Below, piece by piece: positions 1-6,057 of a stretch of DNA of 6,553 nt. The stretch's first letter is position 1, and each line of letters starts with the position of its first letter. Source of the stretch: JBPCRW01 sp050996405 (lineage in GTDB: Bacteria > Acidobacteriota > Blastocatellia > Pyrinomonadales > Pyrinomonadaceae); contig JBPCRW010000045.1 of the NCBI GenBank assembly GCA_050996405.1, positions 1-6,553 of the forward strand, in the 5' to 3' direction. The position numbers and the translations under genes were made by a program. The notes under the pieces are model-generated. The model did not search any database. It was not told the DNA's origin and saw only the letters and a program-made list of their open reading frames with translations.

Positions 1-605
1 TGACGAAGCTCGACGACGAGTTCTTCGACATCAACCTTCATCAAAAGTTCTTTAATCGCTTCCGCGCCCATTTTGGCGACAAACTGGTGCGGATAATCAC
101 GCATCAGTTCACGATAGCGTTCGTCCGTCAGCAAATCTTTTTCTTTCATTCCCGGAACATCGCCCGGATCAACAACGATATAAAGCTCGGAATAAAGAAT
201 CTTTTCGAGGTCGCGCAGAGTAATATCCAAAAGGTGTCCGATGCGCGACGGCAAACCTTTAAAAAACCAGACGTGCGAACAAGGGGAGGCGAGTTCGATA
301 TGTCCGAGACGTTCGCGGCGAACTTTCGCCTGCGTTACTTCGACACCGCATTTGTCGCAAATCACGCCGGGATGCTTCATCCGTTTGTATTTTCCACACA
401 GACATTCCCAATCCGAAACCGGACCGAAAATGCGGGCGCAGAACAAACCGTCGCGTTCGGGTTTGAATGTGCGGTAGTTGATTGTTTCCGGTTTCGTAAC
501 TTCGCCGTGTGACCACGAACGAATTTTCTCCGGCGACGCAAGGCTGATTTTTATAGCTTCAAAATCCGGTGTTAATTGTGTTTTATTTTCTTGAAATCGA
601 ATCAT
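1..605 (-). CDS. rpoC: RNA polymerase beta' subunit, N-terminal 201 residues (3' part beyond window)
   Basis: Beta' is the largest subunit of RNA polymerase; it holds the catalytic Mg-binding loop and the clamp. Only the first 201 codons are here; the reading frame is open to the left edge, so the catalytic NADFDGD region is outside the window. The start is ATG at 605, with a GGAG ribosome binding site five bases upstream. Visible landmarks are the SPEKIRSWSHGEV and KPETINYRTFKPERDGLFCARIFGP blocks (residues about 24-62). The beta' zinc-binding domain follows, with Cys68, Cys70, Cys83 and Cys86 (CxC-x12-CxxC), then the clamp segment HVWFFKGLPSRIGHLLDITLRDLE (about 111-134). The spacing and sequence are canonical. 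The gene follows rpoB after 87 bases and is presumably co-transcribed with it. An additional cysteine, Cys109, sits just after the zinc domain. Identification is very secure. Confidence 0.98.
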   Translation of the reverse strand, partial: MIRFQENKTQLTPDFEAIKISLASPEKIRSWSHGEVTKPETINYRTFKPERDGLFCARIFGPVSDWECLCGKYKRMKHPGVICDKCGVEVTQAKVRRERLGHIELASPCSHVWFFKGLPSRIGHLLDITLRDLEKILYSELYIVVDPGDVPGMKEKDLLTDERYRELMRDYPHQFVAKMGAEAIKELLMKVDVEELVVELR

Positions 606-610
606 TTTTT

Positions 611-614
611 CTCC
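611..614 (-). promoter_or_regulatory. rpoC ribosome binding site
   Basis: GGAG on the minus strand ends five bases before the ATG at 605, with an all-A spacer. It lies directly after the heptad repeat array, so the array's long stem ends at the edge of the translation start region. Confidence 0.7.
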
Positions 615-615
615 G

Positions 616-694
616 AGCCCGTAGTCCATAGTCCGTAAGTCCAAAGTCGAATTTCTATCTTCGACTTTGGACTCTGGACTTTGGACTCCAGACT
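616..694 (-). repeat. Palindromic array of 7-base repeats between rpoB and rpoC
   Basis: Read on the minus strand, 694-660 is five tandem heptads of the AGTCCAA type. An 8-base spacer (659-652) follows, then five units of the reverse-complement type (TTGGACT-like) at 651-616, one of them 8 bases long. The two inner heptads on each side are exact complements, giving a perfect 14-bp stem (660-673 with 638-651). The outer heptads pair imperfectly, unit for unit. The first heptad includes the last two bases of the rpoB TAG stop, and the array ends one base before the rpoC ribosome binding site. It therefore fills nearly the whole gap. No U-run follows the stem, so it does not look like an intrinsic terminator. 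It resembles the short tandem heptanucleotide repeats known from cyanobacteria and some other phyla in its unit length, but not in its sequence. Confidence 0.85.
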
Positions 695-3600
695 ATTCTA
701 AGCCGCTTACTCCAACTGAAAGAACTTCGCCAACGCCCGCCGTCAGTGCGTCTTTGTCCACGTTTTCCTTGTCAATCAATTCGACATCGAGACACAAAGA
801 TTGCAGTTCGCGCACCAGCACGTTAAACGATTCGGGAATTCCCGCTTCAAAATTCGCTTCGCCTTTGACAATCGCTTCGTAAATTTTCGAGCGTCCCGCA
901 ACATCGTCTGATTTACAGGTCAGAAGTTCCTGTAAGATATGAGCCGCGCCGTAGGCTTCCAACGCCCAGACTTCCATTTCGCCGAAACGCTGCCCGCCGA
1001 ATTGCGCTTTACCGCCCAAAGGCTGCTGCGTGATTAACGAGTATGGTCCGATTGAACGGGCGTGAATCTTGTCGTCAACCAGATGCGAAAGTTTGAGCAT
1101 ATAAATGTAACCGACGGTGACTTTCTGCTCGAACAATTCGCCCGTCAAACCGTCGTGCAGACGGGTTTTGCCCGAAGGTCCGACCATATTCGGCAAACCT
1201 AGCTCATCCGAACGGTCATTGGCTTTGCCGATATATTCTTTAATTTCAGCTTCACGCGCGCCATCGAAAACCGGAGTTGCAAAATGCAGTCCGAGCATTC
1301 TTGCAGCCCAGCCCAAATGCGTTTCGAGAATTTGTCCGACGTTCATCCGGCTGGGAACTCCAAGCGGATTCAGCACGATTTCAACCGGTGTTCCGTCCGG
1401 CAGATATGGCATATCTTCTTCGGGCAAGATTCGGGCAATAACGCCTTTGTTGCCGTGACGACCAGCCATTTTATCGCCGACCGAAAGTTTCCGTTTCATA
1501 GCGATAAAGACTTTGACCATTTTGATAACGCCCGGCGGAAGTTCATCACCCTGTTTTAATTTGGTGATTTTTTCCTCGTAGATGTCGCTCAAAATATTGA
1601 TTTGGCGTTCGGTTTTCTGCTCGTAATCTTTAACTTCGGCGATAATATCCGCGCCGCCCGCCGTCACTTCCGCTTTACGCAAGAGTTTCGTCGGAACTTC
1701 TGCGAGCATTTCGCGCGTTATTGCTTTGCCTTTCGGAAGGACGACTTCACCGTTGCTGGTTAAATCTTTGGCGAGTTTGCGCCCGTCGAAAAGTTCATAA
1801 ATCCGTTCGTTGCGCTGTTCCTGCAAAATACGAATTTCGTCTTCGAGGTCGCGCCGCAAATCGTCTTCTTCATTTTGTTCAATATCGAGTGAACGATCGT
1901 CTTTTTCCTGACCCTTTCGAGTGAAAACCTGCACGTCAACGACCGTTCCGTCAATTCCCGGAGGCGCGGTCAAACTGGCATCTTTCACATCGCCCGCCTT
2001 TTCACCGAAAATCGCGCGCAGCAGTTTTTCTTCCGCCGTCAGTTGTGTTTCGCCTTTCGGCGTAACTTTTCCGACGAGAATCGTTCCCGGCTTGACCTGC
2101 GCGCCAATGCGTATAATTCCCGAATCGTCCAAATCGCGGAGCATATTTTCGCCGATGTTCGGAATATCGCGTGTAATTTCTTCGGGTCCGAGCTTCGTAT
2201 CACGCGCCTCGATTTCGAGTTCTTCGATATGAATCGAGGTGTAATAATCTTCTTTGACGAGTTTTTCGGAAACCAGAATCGCGTCTTCAAAGTTGTAACC
2301 GCGCCAGGGCATAAATGCTACTAAAACGTTTCTGCCGAGAGCTAGTTCGCCTTTGTCGGTGCAAGGTCCGTCGGCGATGACCTGACCTTTTTTGACGCGC
2401 TCGCCGACCTGCACAATCGGACGCTGGTTGATACAGGTGTTTTGATTCGAGCGTTTGAATTTGACGAGCGAATAAATATCCGCCGTCACTTCACGCGAAA
2501 TCGTGCCGTCAACGTTGTGATCGGCTTTCACGATAATGCGTTCCGAGTCAACGAAATCGACGACACCGTTGCGTTTGGCAACGACCAACGCGCCCGAATC
2601 GCGCGCCGCGATTCTTTCCATTCCCGTTCCGACATACGGTGCTTCGGCGCGCAGCAGCGGAACTGATTGACGCTGCATATTTGAACCCATCAAAGCGCGG
2701 TTCGCGTCGTCGTTTTCCAAAAACGGAACTAACGATGCCGCGACGGAAACGAGTTGTTTTGGGCTTACGTCCAAATATTCGATTTCATCACGGCTAGCCG
2801 TAATAAATTCACCGGCTTTTCTCGACGCATTGCGTTCGTTGACGATGTAGCCCCTTTCGTCGAGTTCGATATTTGCCTGCCCGATAATGTATTTATCTTC
2901 ATTCCAAGCCGTCAGATAAAACGGAAACGGCTCGTATTCGGCAATTTTACCTTCCGCTTTTGCCGCTTTTTTATTTGCCTTTTCGACATCTTCGAGCGGC
3001 ACATGCTCGTGCGGTTTGAATTGCGTGTCGCCGCCGTTGTTAATTTTCACAAACTCGACAACGCGCCCGTCAATCACTTTGCGATACGGCGATTCGATAA
3101 AACCGAATTCGTTAATCCGCGCAAAACAAGACAACGAAGAAATCAAACCGATGTTCGGACCTTCCGGCGTTTCAATCGGACAGATGCGACCGTAATGCGT
3201 CGGATGAACATCGCGGACTTCAAAGCCCGCGCGTTCACGCGACAAGCCGCCCGGTCCGAGCGCGGACAAACGACGCTTATGCGTGATTTCCGAAAGCGGA
3301 TTCGTCTGGTCCATAAACTGCGACAACTGCGACGAACCGAAAAATTCTCGGACGGCGGCAGTCACGGGTTTAGCGTTCACCAAATCGCGCGGCATCGTCG
3401 TGAACATATCCTGCTGGATGGACATTTTTTCCTTGATGGCGCGTTCCATTCTTTCCAGTCCGATGCGAAATTGATTTTCCAGCAGTTCGCCGACGGCGCG
3501 AACGCGGCGATTTCCCAAATGGTCAATATCGTCCTGCATAAAATGTTCGTTGTCCTTTCTCATTCTAAGCAAATAGGAAACGACTTCGATAAAATCGCTC

Positions 3601-5165
3601 GCCGACAGAAGTGGGTCGGTGATGCGGTCACGTTCCGGTCTGCCCATTTTGATATTGAACTTTAAGCGTCCGACACGCGATAAATCAAAACGGCGCGGGT
3701 CGAAAAACATTCCTTCGACCAGTTTATAAGCGGTCGGCACGGTCGGCGGGTCGCCCGGGCGCATTTTGCGGTAAATCTCCAAAAGCGCGTCAACCGGCTT
3801 GCTAATTGTATCTTTCTTTAAAGTTTGCAGGATAATGCCGCCGATTGAATCGCGTTCGGGAAAAATAACCGAAAAACCCGCGACACCTTCTTCGATAATT
3901 TGCTGCAATTTAGCAGACGTAATTTCGCCGCCCGCTTCGAGAACGACTTCGCCGGTTTCGGTGTTGACAACATCTTCCAATGCCACCGCGCCTTCAAAAT
4001 CCTGCTGCCCGACTTCGACTTCTTCAATTTTCGCTTTTCGTAAATCTTTCAACGCGGAACCGGCAATTTTCTTTCCGGCTTTGACAATCGCTTCGCCCTT
4101 GACCTTGACATCTTTTTCGCCGCGCATCCCGACCAGATTGCTCTCGCCGTCTTCTTTAATCTTGATGAAAATTCTGCCTTTTTCTAAACGCACGTCGTCC
4201 GCCGTGTGGAATTGCCGCAAGATGTCGGCATCGCTGTAATTAAAGTTTTTGATAATTTCTTCCAGCAAACTATCCGGCGAAACCGTTTTCAAATTCACCT
4301 GCGGATTGAGCCATAAACCCAAAGCGCGCAGAAAAATCGTTGCCAGAATTTTACGTTTGCCAAGACGGGCGTAAAGAATATTTTTCTGGTCGAATTCAAA
4401 TTCAATCCACGAACCGCGATACGGAATGACTTTTGCGACATAAATACCGTGGTCGCCTTTGAAAAATACGCCCGGCGAGCGGTGAAGCTGCGAAACAATG
4501 ACGCGCTCCGTGCCGTTGATAATAAAAGTTCCGTTGTCGGTCATCAGCGGAATTTCGCCGAAGAAAACTTCTTCTTCCTTGATGTCGCGGATGCTCGACG
4601 TGCCGGTTTCCGCGTCTTTGTCGAAAACGGTCAAACGAATTTTTACCTTCAGCGGAACGCTGTAACTCATTCCGCGTTCCTGACATTCCTGCTGGTCGTG
4701 TTTGTGTTTCAAACCGACGGGTTCGCCGCAGTTTGAACAAAGTTTCGGGCGCACCGAATTGAAAGTTCCGCAGTTGTTACATAAAACTTCCGCCGGACTA
4801 AACGGGTCAACCTTGATTTTCGCGCCGCAATTTTTACAATTGGCGCGCAAGTGTTCGAGACCTTCCAAAAGCCCGCATTTGCACTGCCAGTTGCCGATTT
4901 GATACTCGACGAATTCGAGTGTCGCCGTGCCGCGAAAATCCGAGACGGGAAAAATCGACTGCAAGACCGATTGCAGTCCGACCGTGTCGCGTTCTTCCGG
5001 CAGAAAATCCATTTGCAGAAAGCGGTTATAGGATTCGCGCTGAACTTCGATTAAATTCGGAATACGGGCGGCAGTTTTGATTTTGGAAAAATCTACTCGC
5101 TCGGGAGCCTGGCTTGTGCGGCGACCGAGACCATTGGTTTTTGCTTGAAGCGGATTGGCAATCAT
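693..5165 (-). CDS. rpoB: RNA polymerase beta subunit
   Basis: Beta is one of the two catalytic subunits of RNA polymerase and forms the rifampicin pocket, lobe, protrusion and flap. The protein has 1490 residues from the ATG at 5165; E. coli beta has 1342. N-terminal FSKI...PNLIEVQRESYNRFLQ lies at about 26-51. Residues 92-146 are an inserted cysteine-rich segment (see separate entry). A lobe insertion (about 320-435) and a segment at about 1080-1205 match the positions of E. coli beta insertions SI1 and SI2. The rifampicin region is at 610-636, with Asp619, His629 and Ser634 equal to E. coli D516, H526 and S531. The active-site lysines are Lys1232 and Lys1240 in GDKMAGRHGNKG; NFED is at 958-961 and DDKIHARS places His1368 at the position of E. 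coli H1237. A further insert of about 40 residues lies near 700-748. ATG 5165 is preferred over an in-frame TTG at 5180, because GAGAAG sits seven bases before it. The stop is TAG. Confidence 0.99.
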   Translation of the reverse strand: MIANPLQAKTNGLGRRTSQAPERVDFSKIKTAARIPNLIEVQRESYNRFLQMDFLPEERDTVGLQSVLQSIFPVSDFRGTATLEFVEYQIGNWQCKCGLLEGLEHLRANCKNCGAKIKVDPFSPAEVLCNNCGTFNSVRPKLCSNCGEPVGLKHKHDQQECQERGMSYSVPLKVKIRLTVFDKDAETGTSSIRDIKEEEVFFGEIPLMTDNGTFIINGTERVIVSQLHRSPGVFFKGDHGIYVAKVIPYRGSWIEFEFDQKNILYARLGKRKILATIFLRALGLWLNPQVNLKTVSPDSLLEEIIKNFNYSDADILRQFHTADDVRLEKGRIFIKIKEDGESNLVGMRGEKDVKVKGEAIVKAGKKIAGSALKDLRKAKIEEVEVGQQDFEGAVALEDVVNTETGEVVLEAGGEITSAKLQQIIEEGVAGFSVIFPERDSIGGIILQTLKKDTISKPVDALLEIYRKMRPGDPPTVPTAYKLVEGMFFDPRRFDLSRVGRLKFNIKMGRPERDRITDPLLSASDFIEVVSYLLRMRKDNEHFMQDDIDHLGNRRVRAVGELLENQFRIGLERMERAIKEKMSIQQDMFTTMPRDLVNAKPVTAAVREFFGSSQLSQFMDQTNPLSEITHKRRLSALGPGGLSRERAGFEVRDVHPTHYGRICPIETPEGPNIGLISSLSCFARINEFGFIESPYRKVIDGRVVEFVKINNGGDTQFKPHEHVPLEDVEKANKKAAKAEGKIAEYEPFPFYLTAWNEDKYIIGQANIELDERGYIVNERNASRKAGEFITASRDEIEYLDVSPKQLVSVAASLVPFLENDDANRALMGSNMQRQSVPLLRAEAPYVGTGMERIAARDSGALVVAKRNGVVDFVDSERIIVKADHNVDGTISREVTADIYSLVKFKRSNQNTCINQRPIVQVGERVKKGQVIADGPCTDKGELALGRNVLVAFMPWRGYNFEDAILVSEKLVKEDYYTSIHIEELEIEARDTKLGPEEITRDIPNIGENMLRDLDDSGIIRIGAQVKPGTILVGKVTPKGETQLTAEEKLLRAIFGEKAGDVKDASLTAPPGIDGTVVDVQVFTRKGQEKDDRSLDIEQNEEDDLRRDLEDEIRILQEQRNERIYELFDGRKLAKDLTSNGEVVLPKGKAITREMLAEVPTKLLRKAEVTAGGADIIAEVKDYEQKTERQINILSDIYEEKITKLKQGDELPPGVIKMVKVFIAMKRKLSVGDKMAGRHGNKGVIARILPEEDMPYLPDGTPVEIVLNPLGVPSRMNVGQILETHLGWAARMLGLHFATPVFDGAREAEIKEYIGKANDRSDELGLPNMVGPSGKTRLHDGLTGELFEQKVTVGYIYMLKLSHLVDDKIHARSIGPYSLITQQPLGGKAQFGGQRFGEMEVWALEAYGAAHILQELLTCKSDDVAGRSKIYEAIVKGEANFEAGIPESFNVLVRELQSLCLDVELIDKENVDKDALTAGVGEVLSVGVSGLE
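4728..4892 (-). other. Region encoding a double zinc-ribbon-like insert in RpoB (residues 92-146)
   Basis: E. coli beta has a short stretch of the form (Y)RLGEPVFDVQEC at this place. Here the same flanks, YQIG and GEPV...QQEC, are separated by about 55 extra residues. The insert holds Cys95, Cys97, Cys110, Cys113, Cys129, Cys132, Cys143 and Cys146. These form one CxC-x12-CxxC ribbon and one CxxC-x10-CxxC ribbon, each followed by the Cys-Gly turn typical of zinc knuckles. His154 and His156 lie just downstream. The reading frame and sequence style continue unbroken on both sides, so this is part of the protein and not an assembly fault. Metal binding is inferred from cysteine spacing only. The insert sits in the protrusion domain, where E. 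coli and Thermus beta have no zinc site. Confidence 0.85.
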
Positions 5166-5178
5166 ATATTTTCTTCTC
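5163..5178 (-). promoter_or_regulatory. rpoB ribosome binding site and start codon
   Basis: On the minus strand, GAGAAG (5178-5173) is followed by a seven-base spacer and ATG at 5165-5163. This decides the start: the alternative in-frame TTG at 5180 would add only five residues (with RRKY after the initiator), lacks a good Shine-Dalgarno sequence and would overlap this site. Confidence 0.6.
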
Positions 5179-5224
5179 AAATTTTGAGCCTTAAAAAATC
5201 TGTTGATTTATTAGTCATTTGTTG

Positions 5225-5253
5225 ATAATATGCGTTTGATAAGACTCACCCAA
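5225..5253 (-). promoter_or_regulatory. Weak candidate sigma70-type promoter before rpoB
   Basis: On the minus strand, TTGGGT (5253-5248) and TATTAT (5230-5225) are separated by exactly 17 bases. The -10 matches the consensus at five of six positions and the -35 at only its first three. Transcripts would start about 50 bases before the rpoB ATG. In an AT-rich gap such matches occur by chance, so this is a candidate only. Confidence 0.25.
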
Positions 5254-5267
5254 ACAATTTTTCAACA

Positions 5268-5278
5268 AAGACGGCAAA
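5268..5278 (-). repeat. 11-base direct repeat, copy nearer rpoB
   Basis: The minus strand reads TTTGCCGTCTT here and again at 5462-5452, inside the same rplL-rpoB gap. The core TTGCCGT of either copy is complementary to ACGGCAA at 5486-5480, so two alternative pairings are possible in the transcript. Confidence 0.7.
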
Positions 5279-5279
5279 T

Positions 5280-5309
5280 GCGGTCAAAGGCAAAGTGCGC
5301 CCAGACCGC
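5280..5309 (-). other. Hairpin in rplL-rpoB gap (fifth and last)
   Basis: On the minus strand, GCGGTC (5309-5304) pairs perfectly with GACCGC (5285-5280). Inside, GGGC and GCCT can add a four-pair upper stem around a seven-base loop. It is the most GC-rich structure in the gap. No U-run follows, so termination is not supported. It may stabilise the rpoB transcript or form part of a processing site. Confidence 0.5.
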
Positions 5310-5345
5310 TTATTTAGCAGTTATAGTAACTTTTTATAATTTTCC

Positions 5346-5369
5346 GAAAGTGTCAAAAAGGACACTATC
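5346..5369 (-). other. Hairpin in rplL-rpoB gap (fourth)
   Basis: AGTGTC and GACACT pair perfectly around a six-base pyrimidine-rich loop (CTTTTT on the minus strand). Two more pairs form outside a single mismatch. The T-run is in the loop and not after the stem, so this is not a standard terminator. Confidence 0.45.
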
Positions 5370-5387
5370 TCTCCAACTTGAAAATTG

Positions 5388-5405
5388 GCGAAAAAACTTT
5401 TCCGC
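5388..5405 (-). other. Small hairpin in rplL-rpoB gap (third)
   Basis: On the minus strand, GCGGAAA pairs with TTTTCGC (one G-U pair) around a four-base loop. It stands between two other stems and is weak on its own. Confidence 0.35.
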
Positions 5406-5412
5406 TAAGCCG

Positions 5413-5436
5413 TGAAACTTAATAAAGCAAGTTTCA
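5413..5436 (-). other. Hairpin in rplL-rpoB gap (second)
   Basis: TGAAACTT and AAGTTTCA form a perfect 8-bp stem with an eight-base loop. On the minus strand a T-run precedes the stem and does not follow it. A terminator in the rpoB direction is therefore not supported. Confidence 0.5.
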
Positions 5437-5451
5437 AAAATGTGTTTTTAT

Positions 5452-5462
5452 AAGACGGCAAA
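5452..5462 (-). repeat. 11-base direct repeat, copy nearer rplL
   Basis: Same 11 bases (TTTGCCGTCTT on the minus strand) as at 5278-5268. This copy forms the 3' arm of the hairpin at 5455-5486. Confidence 0.7.
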
Positions 5463-5486
5463 CATCTCGAAAAAGTTGCTTGCCGT
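5455..5486 (-). promoter_or_regulatory. Hairpin just after rplL, possible attenuator or processing site
   Basis: On the minus strand, ACGGCAAGCA (5486-5477) pairs with TGTTTGCCGT (5464-5455): ten pairs including one G-U, around a 12-base loop. It begins 17 bases after the rplL stop. The sequence after the stem (CTTATAAAAA) has only a poor U-run, so any termination would be partial. E. coli has a partial attenuator and an RNase III site in the equivalent gap of about 320 bases. The shared position and gap length suggest a similar function here, but this is inference. Confidence 0.45.
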
Positions 5487-5503
5487 TTATTTTAACAACG
5501 AAA

Positions 5504-5887
5504 TTATTTAACTTCAACCGTCGCGCCGGCATCCGCTAATTTCTTTCTGAGTTCTTCGGATTCGTCCTTTGAAATGCCTTCTTTAACCGCTTTCGGCGCA
5601 CCGTCAACTAAATCTTTAGCTTCCTTTAAGCCCAGACCCGTGACTTCTCGAACGACTTTGATAACATTGATTTTGTTTGGACCCACGGTTTGCAGAACAA
5701 CATCAAACGCATCTTTTTCTTCCGCCGCCGGAGCAGCTTCGCCGCCTGCCGCCGGAGCCGCCGCAACCGCAGTTGCCGCCGCTGCCGAAACGCCGAAAAC
5801 TTCTTCCAACTCTTTTACAAGTTCAGACGCTTCAAGCAAAGTAATACCTTTTAGGTAGTCAACAACTTCATCTTTTGTAATTGCCAT
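5504..5887 (-). CDS. rplL: 50S ribosomal protein L7/L12
   Basis: L7/L12 is the multi-copy protein of the ribosomal stalk; its C-terminal domain recruits initiation, elongation and release GTPases. It has 127 residues, close to the usual length. The N-terminal dimerisation and L10-binding helices are at about 1-33, ending in FGVSAAAA. An Ala/Gly/Pro/Glu-rich flexible hinge covers about 34-57, and the C-terminal domain 58-127. That domain contains the factor-binding surface NKINVIKVVREVTGLGLKEA (71-90) followed by KDLVDGAP, and ends in the typical TVEVK. The start is certain by family alignment, although its ribosome binding site is unusually far upstream. It lies downstream of rplJ and upstream of rpoB in the standard order. 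The stop is TAA. Nothing in the protein is odd. Confidence 0.99.
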   Translation of the reverse strand: MAITKDEVVDYLKGITLLEASELVKELEEVFGVSAAAATAVAAAPAAGGEAAPAAEEKDAFDVVLQTVGPNKINVIKVVREVTGLGLKEAKDLVDGAPKAVKEGISKDESEELRKKLADAGATVEVK

Positions 5888-5900
5888 GATTTTTTAATTT

Positions 5901-5907
5901 TCCTCTC
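5901..5907 (-). promoter_or_regulatory. rplL ribosome binding site with long spacer
   Basis: GAGAGGA on the minus strand is the only good Shine-Dalgarno match before rplL, but 13 bases separate it from the ATG at 5887; 5-9 is usual. The spacer is almost entirely A and T. The protein start is fixed by family alignment, so the spacing is real unless another site is used. Confidence 0.5.
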
Positions 5908-5910
5908 TTT

Positions 5911-5948
5911 TGGGTTTTCTATTTTATTTAATTCAGCCATAAAACCCA
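5911..5948 (-). other. Stem-loop just upstream of the rplL ribosome binding site
   Basis: TGGGTTTT (5948-5941, minus strand) and AAAACCCA (5918-5911) form a perfect 8-bp stem with a 22-base loop. The 3' arm ends three bases before the GAGAGGA site. Such a stem could keep the site single-stranded or influence initiation. No function can be shown from sequence. Confidence 0.4.
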
Positions 5949-6005
5949 CGGAACGTTTTTTTAATTCTTTTGCATCTCGAATTTTATAAAACGTCCGAGC
6001 CGTCG

Positions 6006-6026
6006 AAGCGACCTGACTTGTCGCCT
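6006..6026 (-). other. Short GC-rich hairpin in rplJ-rplL gap
   Basis: On the minus strand, AGGCGAC (6026-6020) pairs with GTCGCTT (6012-6006), seven pairs with one G-U, around a seven-base loop. It is not followed by a U-run. It lies in the middle of the 235-base gap, which has no gene of its own. Confidence 0.35.
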
Positions 6027-6057
6027 TGGCGCGTTTGACCTTGGATACGGCTTATTC

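Noticed and set aside
638..673. The 14-bp perfect hairpin between rpoB and rpoC as a terminator
   Set aside because: No U-run follows the stem on either strand, and a terminator here would cut rpoC off from its operon.
2754..3665. Plus-strand open frame of 303 codons opposite rpoB
   Set aside because: It lies wholly antisense to conserved rpoB, including the rifampicin region. Its composition (Arg/Phe/His/Asp-rich) is that of a reverse-complement shadow and no family is recognisable.
5166..5180. TTG start at 5180 for rpoB, adding five residues
   Set aside because: The ATG at 5165 has a better-placed GAGAAG site, which overlaps this extension; the TTG has no convincing ribosome binding site.
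5333..5356. Perfect TTGACA (5356-5351) on the minus strand as a promoter for rpoB
   Set aside because: The only nearby -10-like sequence, TATAAA, is 12 bases away and the next, TACTAT, 22 bases away. Neither spacing is workable, and TTGACA is part of the 5346-5369 hairpin.
5851..5940. Minus-strand 29-codon open frame starting at 5940 and overlapping the rplL start
   Set aside because: No ribosome binding site, very Lys-rich from the AT-rich leader, and it ends inside rplL in another frame.
5982..5991. TTTTATAAAA perfect palindrome in the rplJ-rplL gap
   Set aside because: A ten-base A/T palindrome in an AT-rich gap is expected by chance and has no partner sites.
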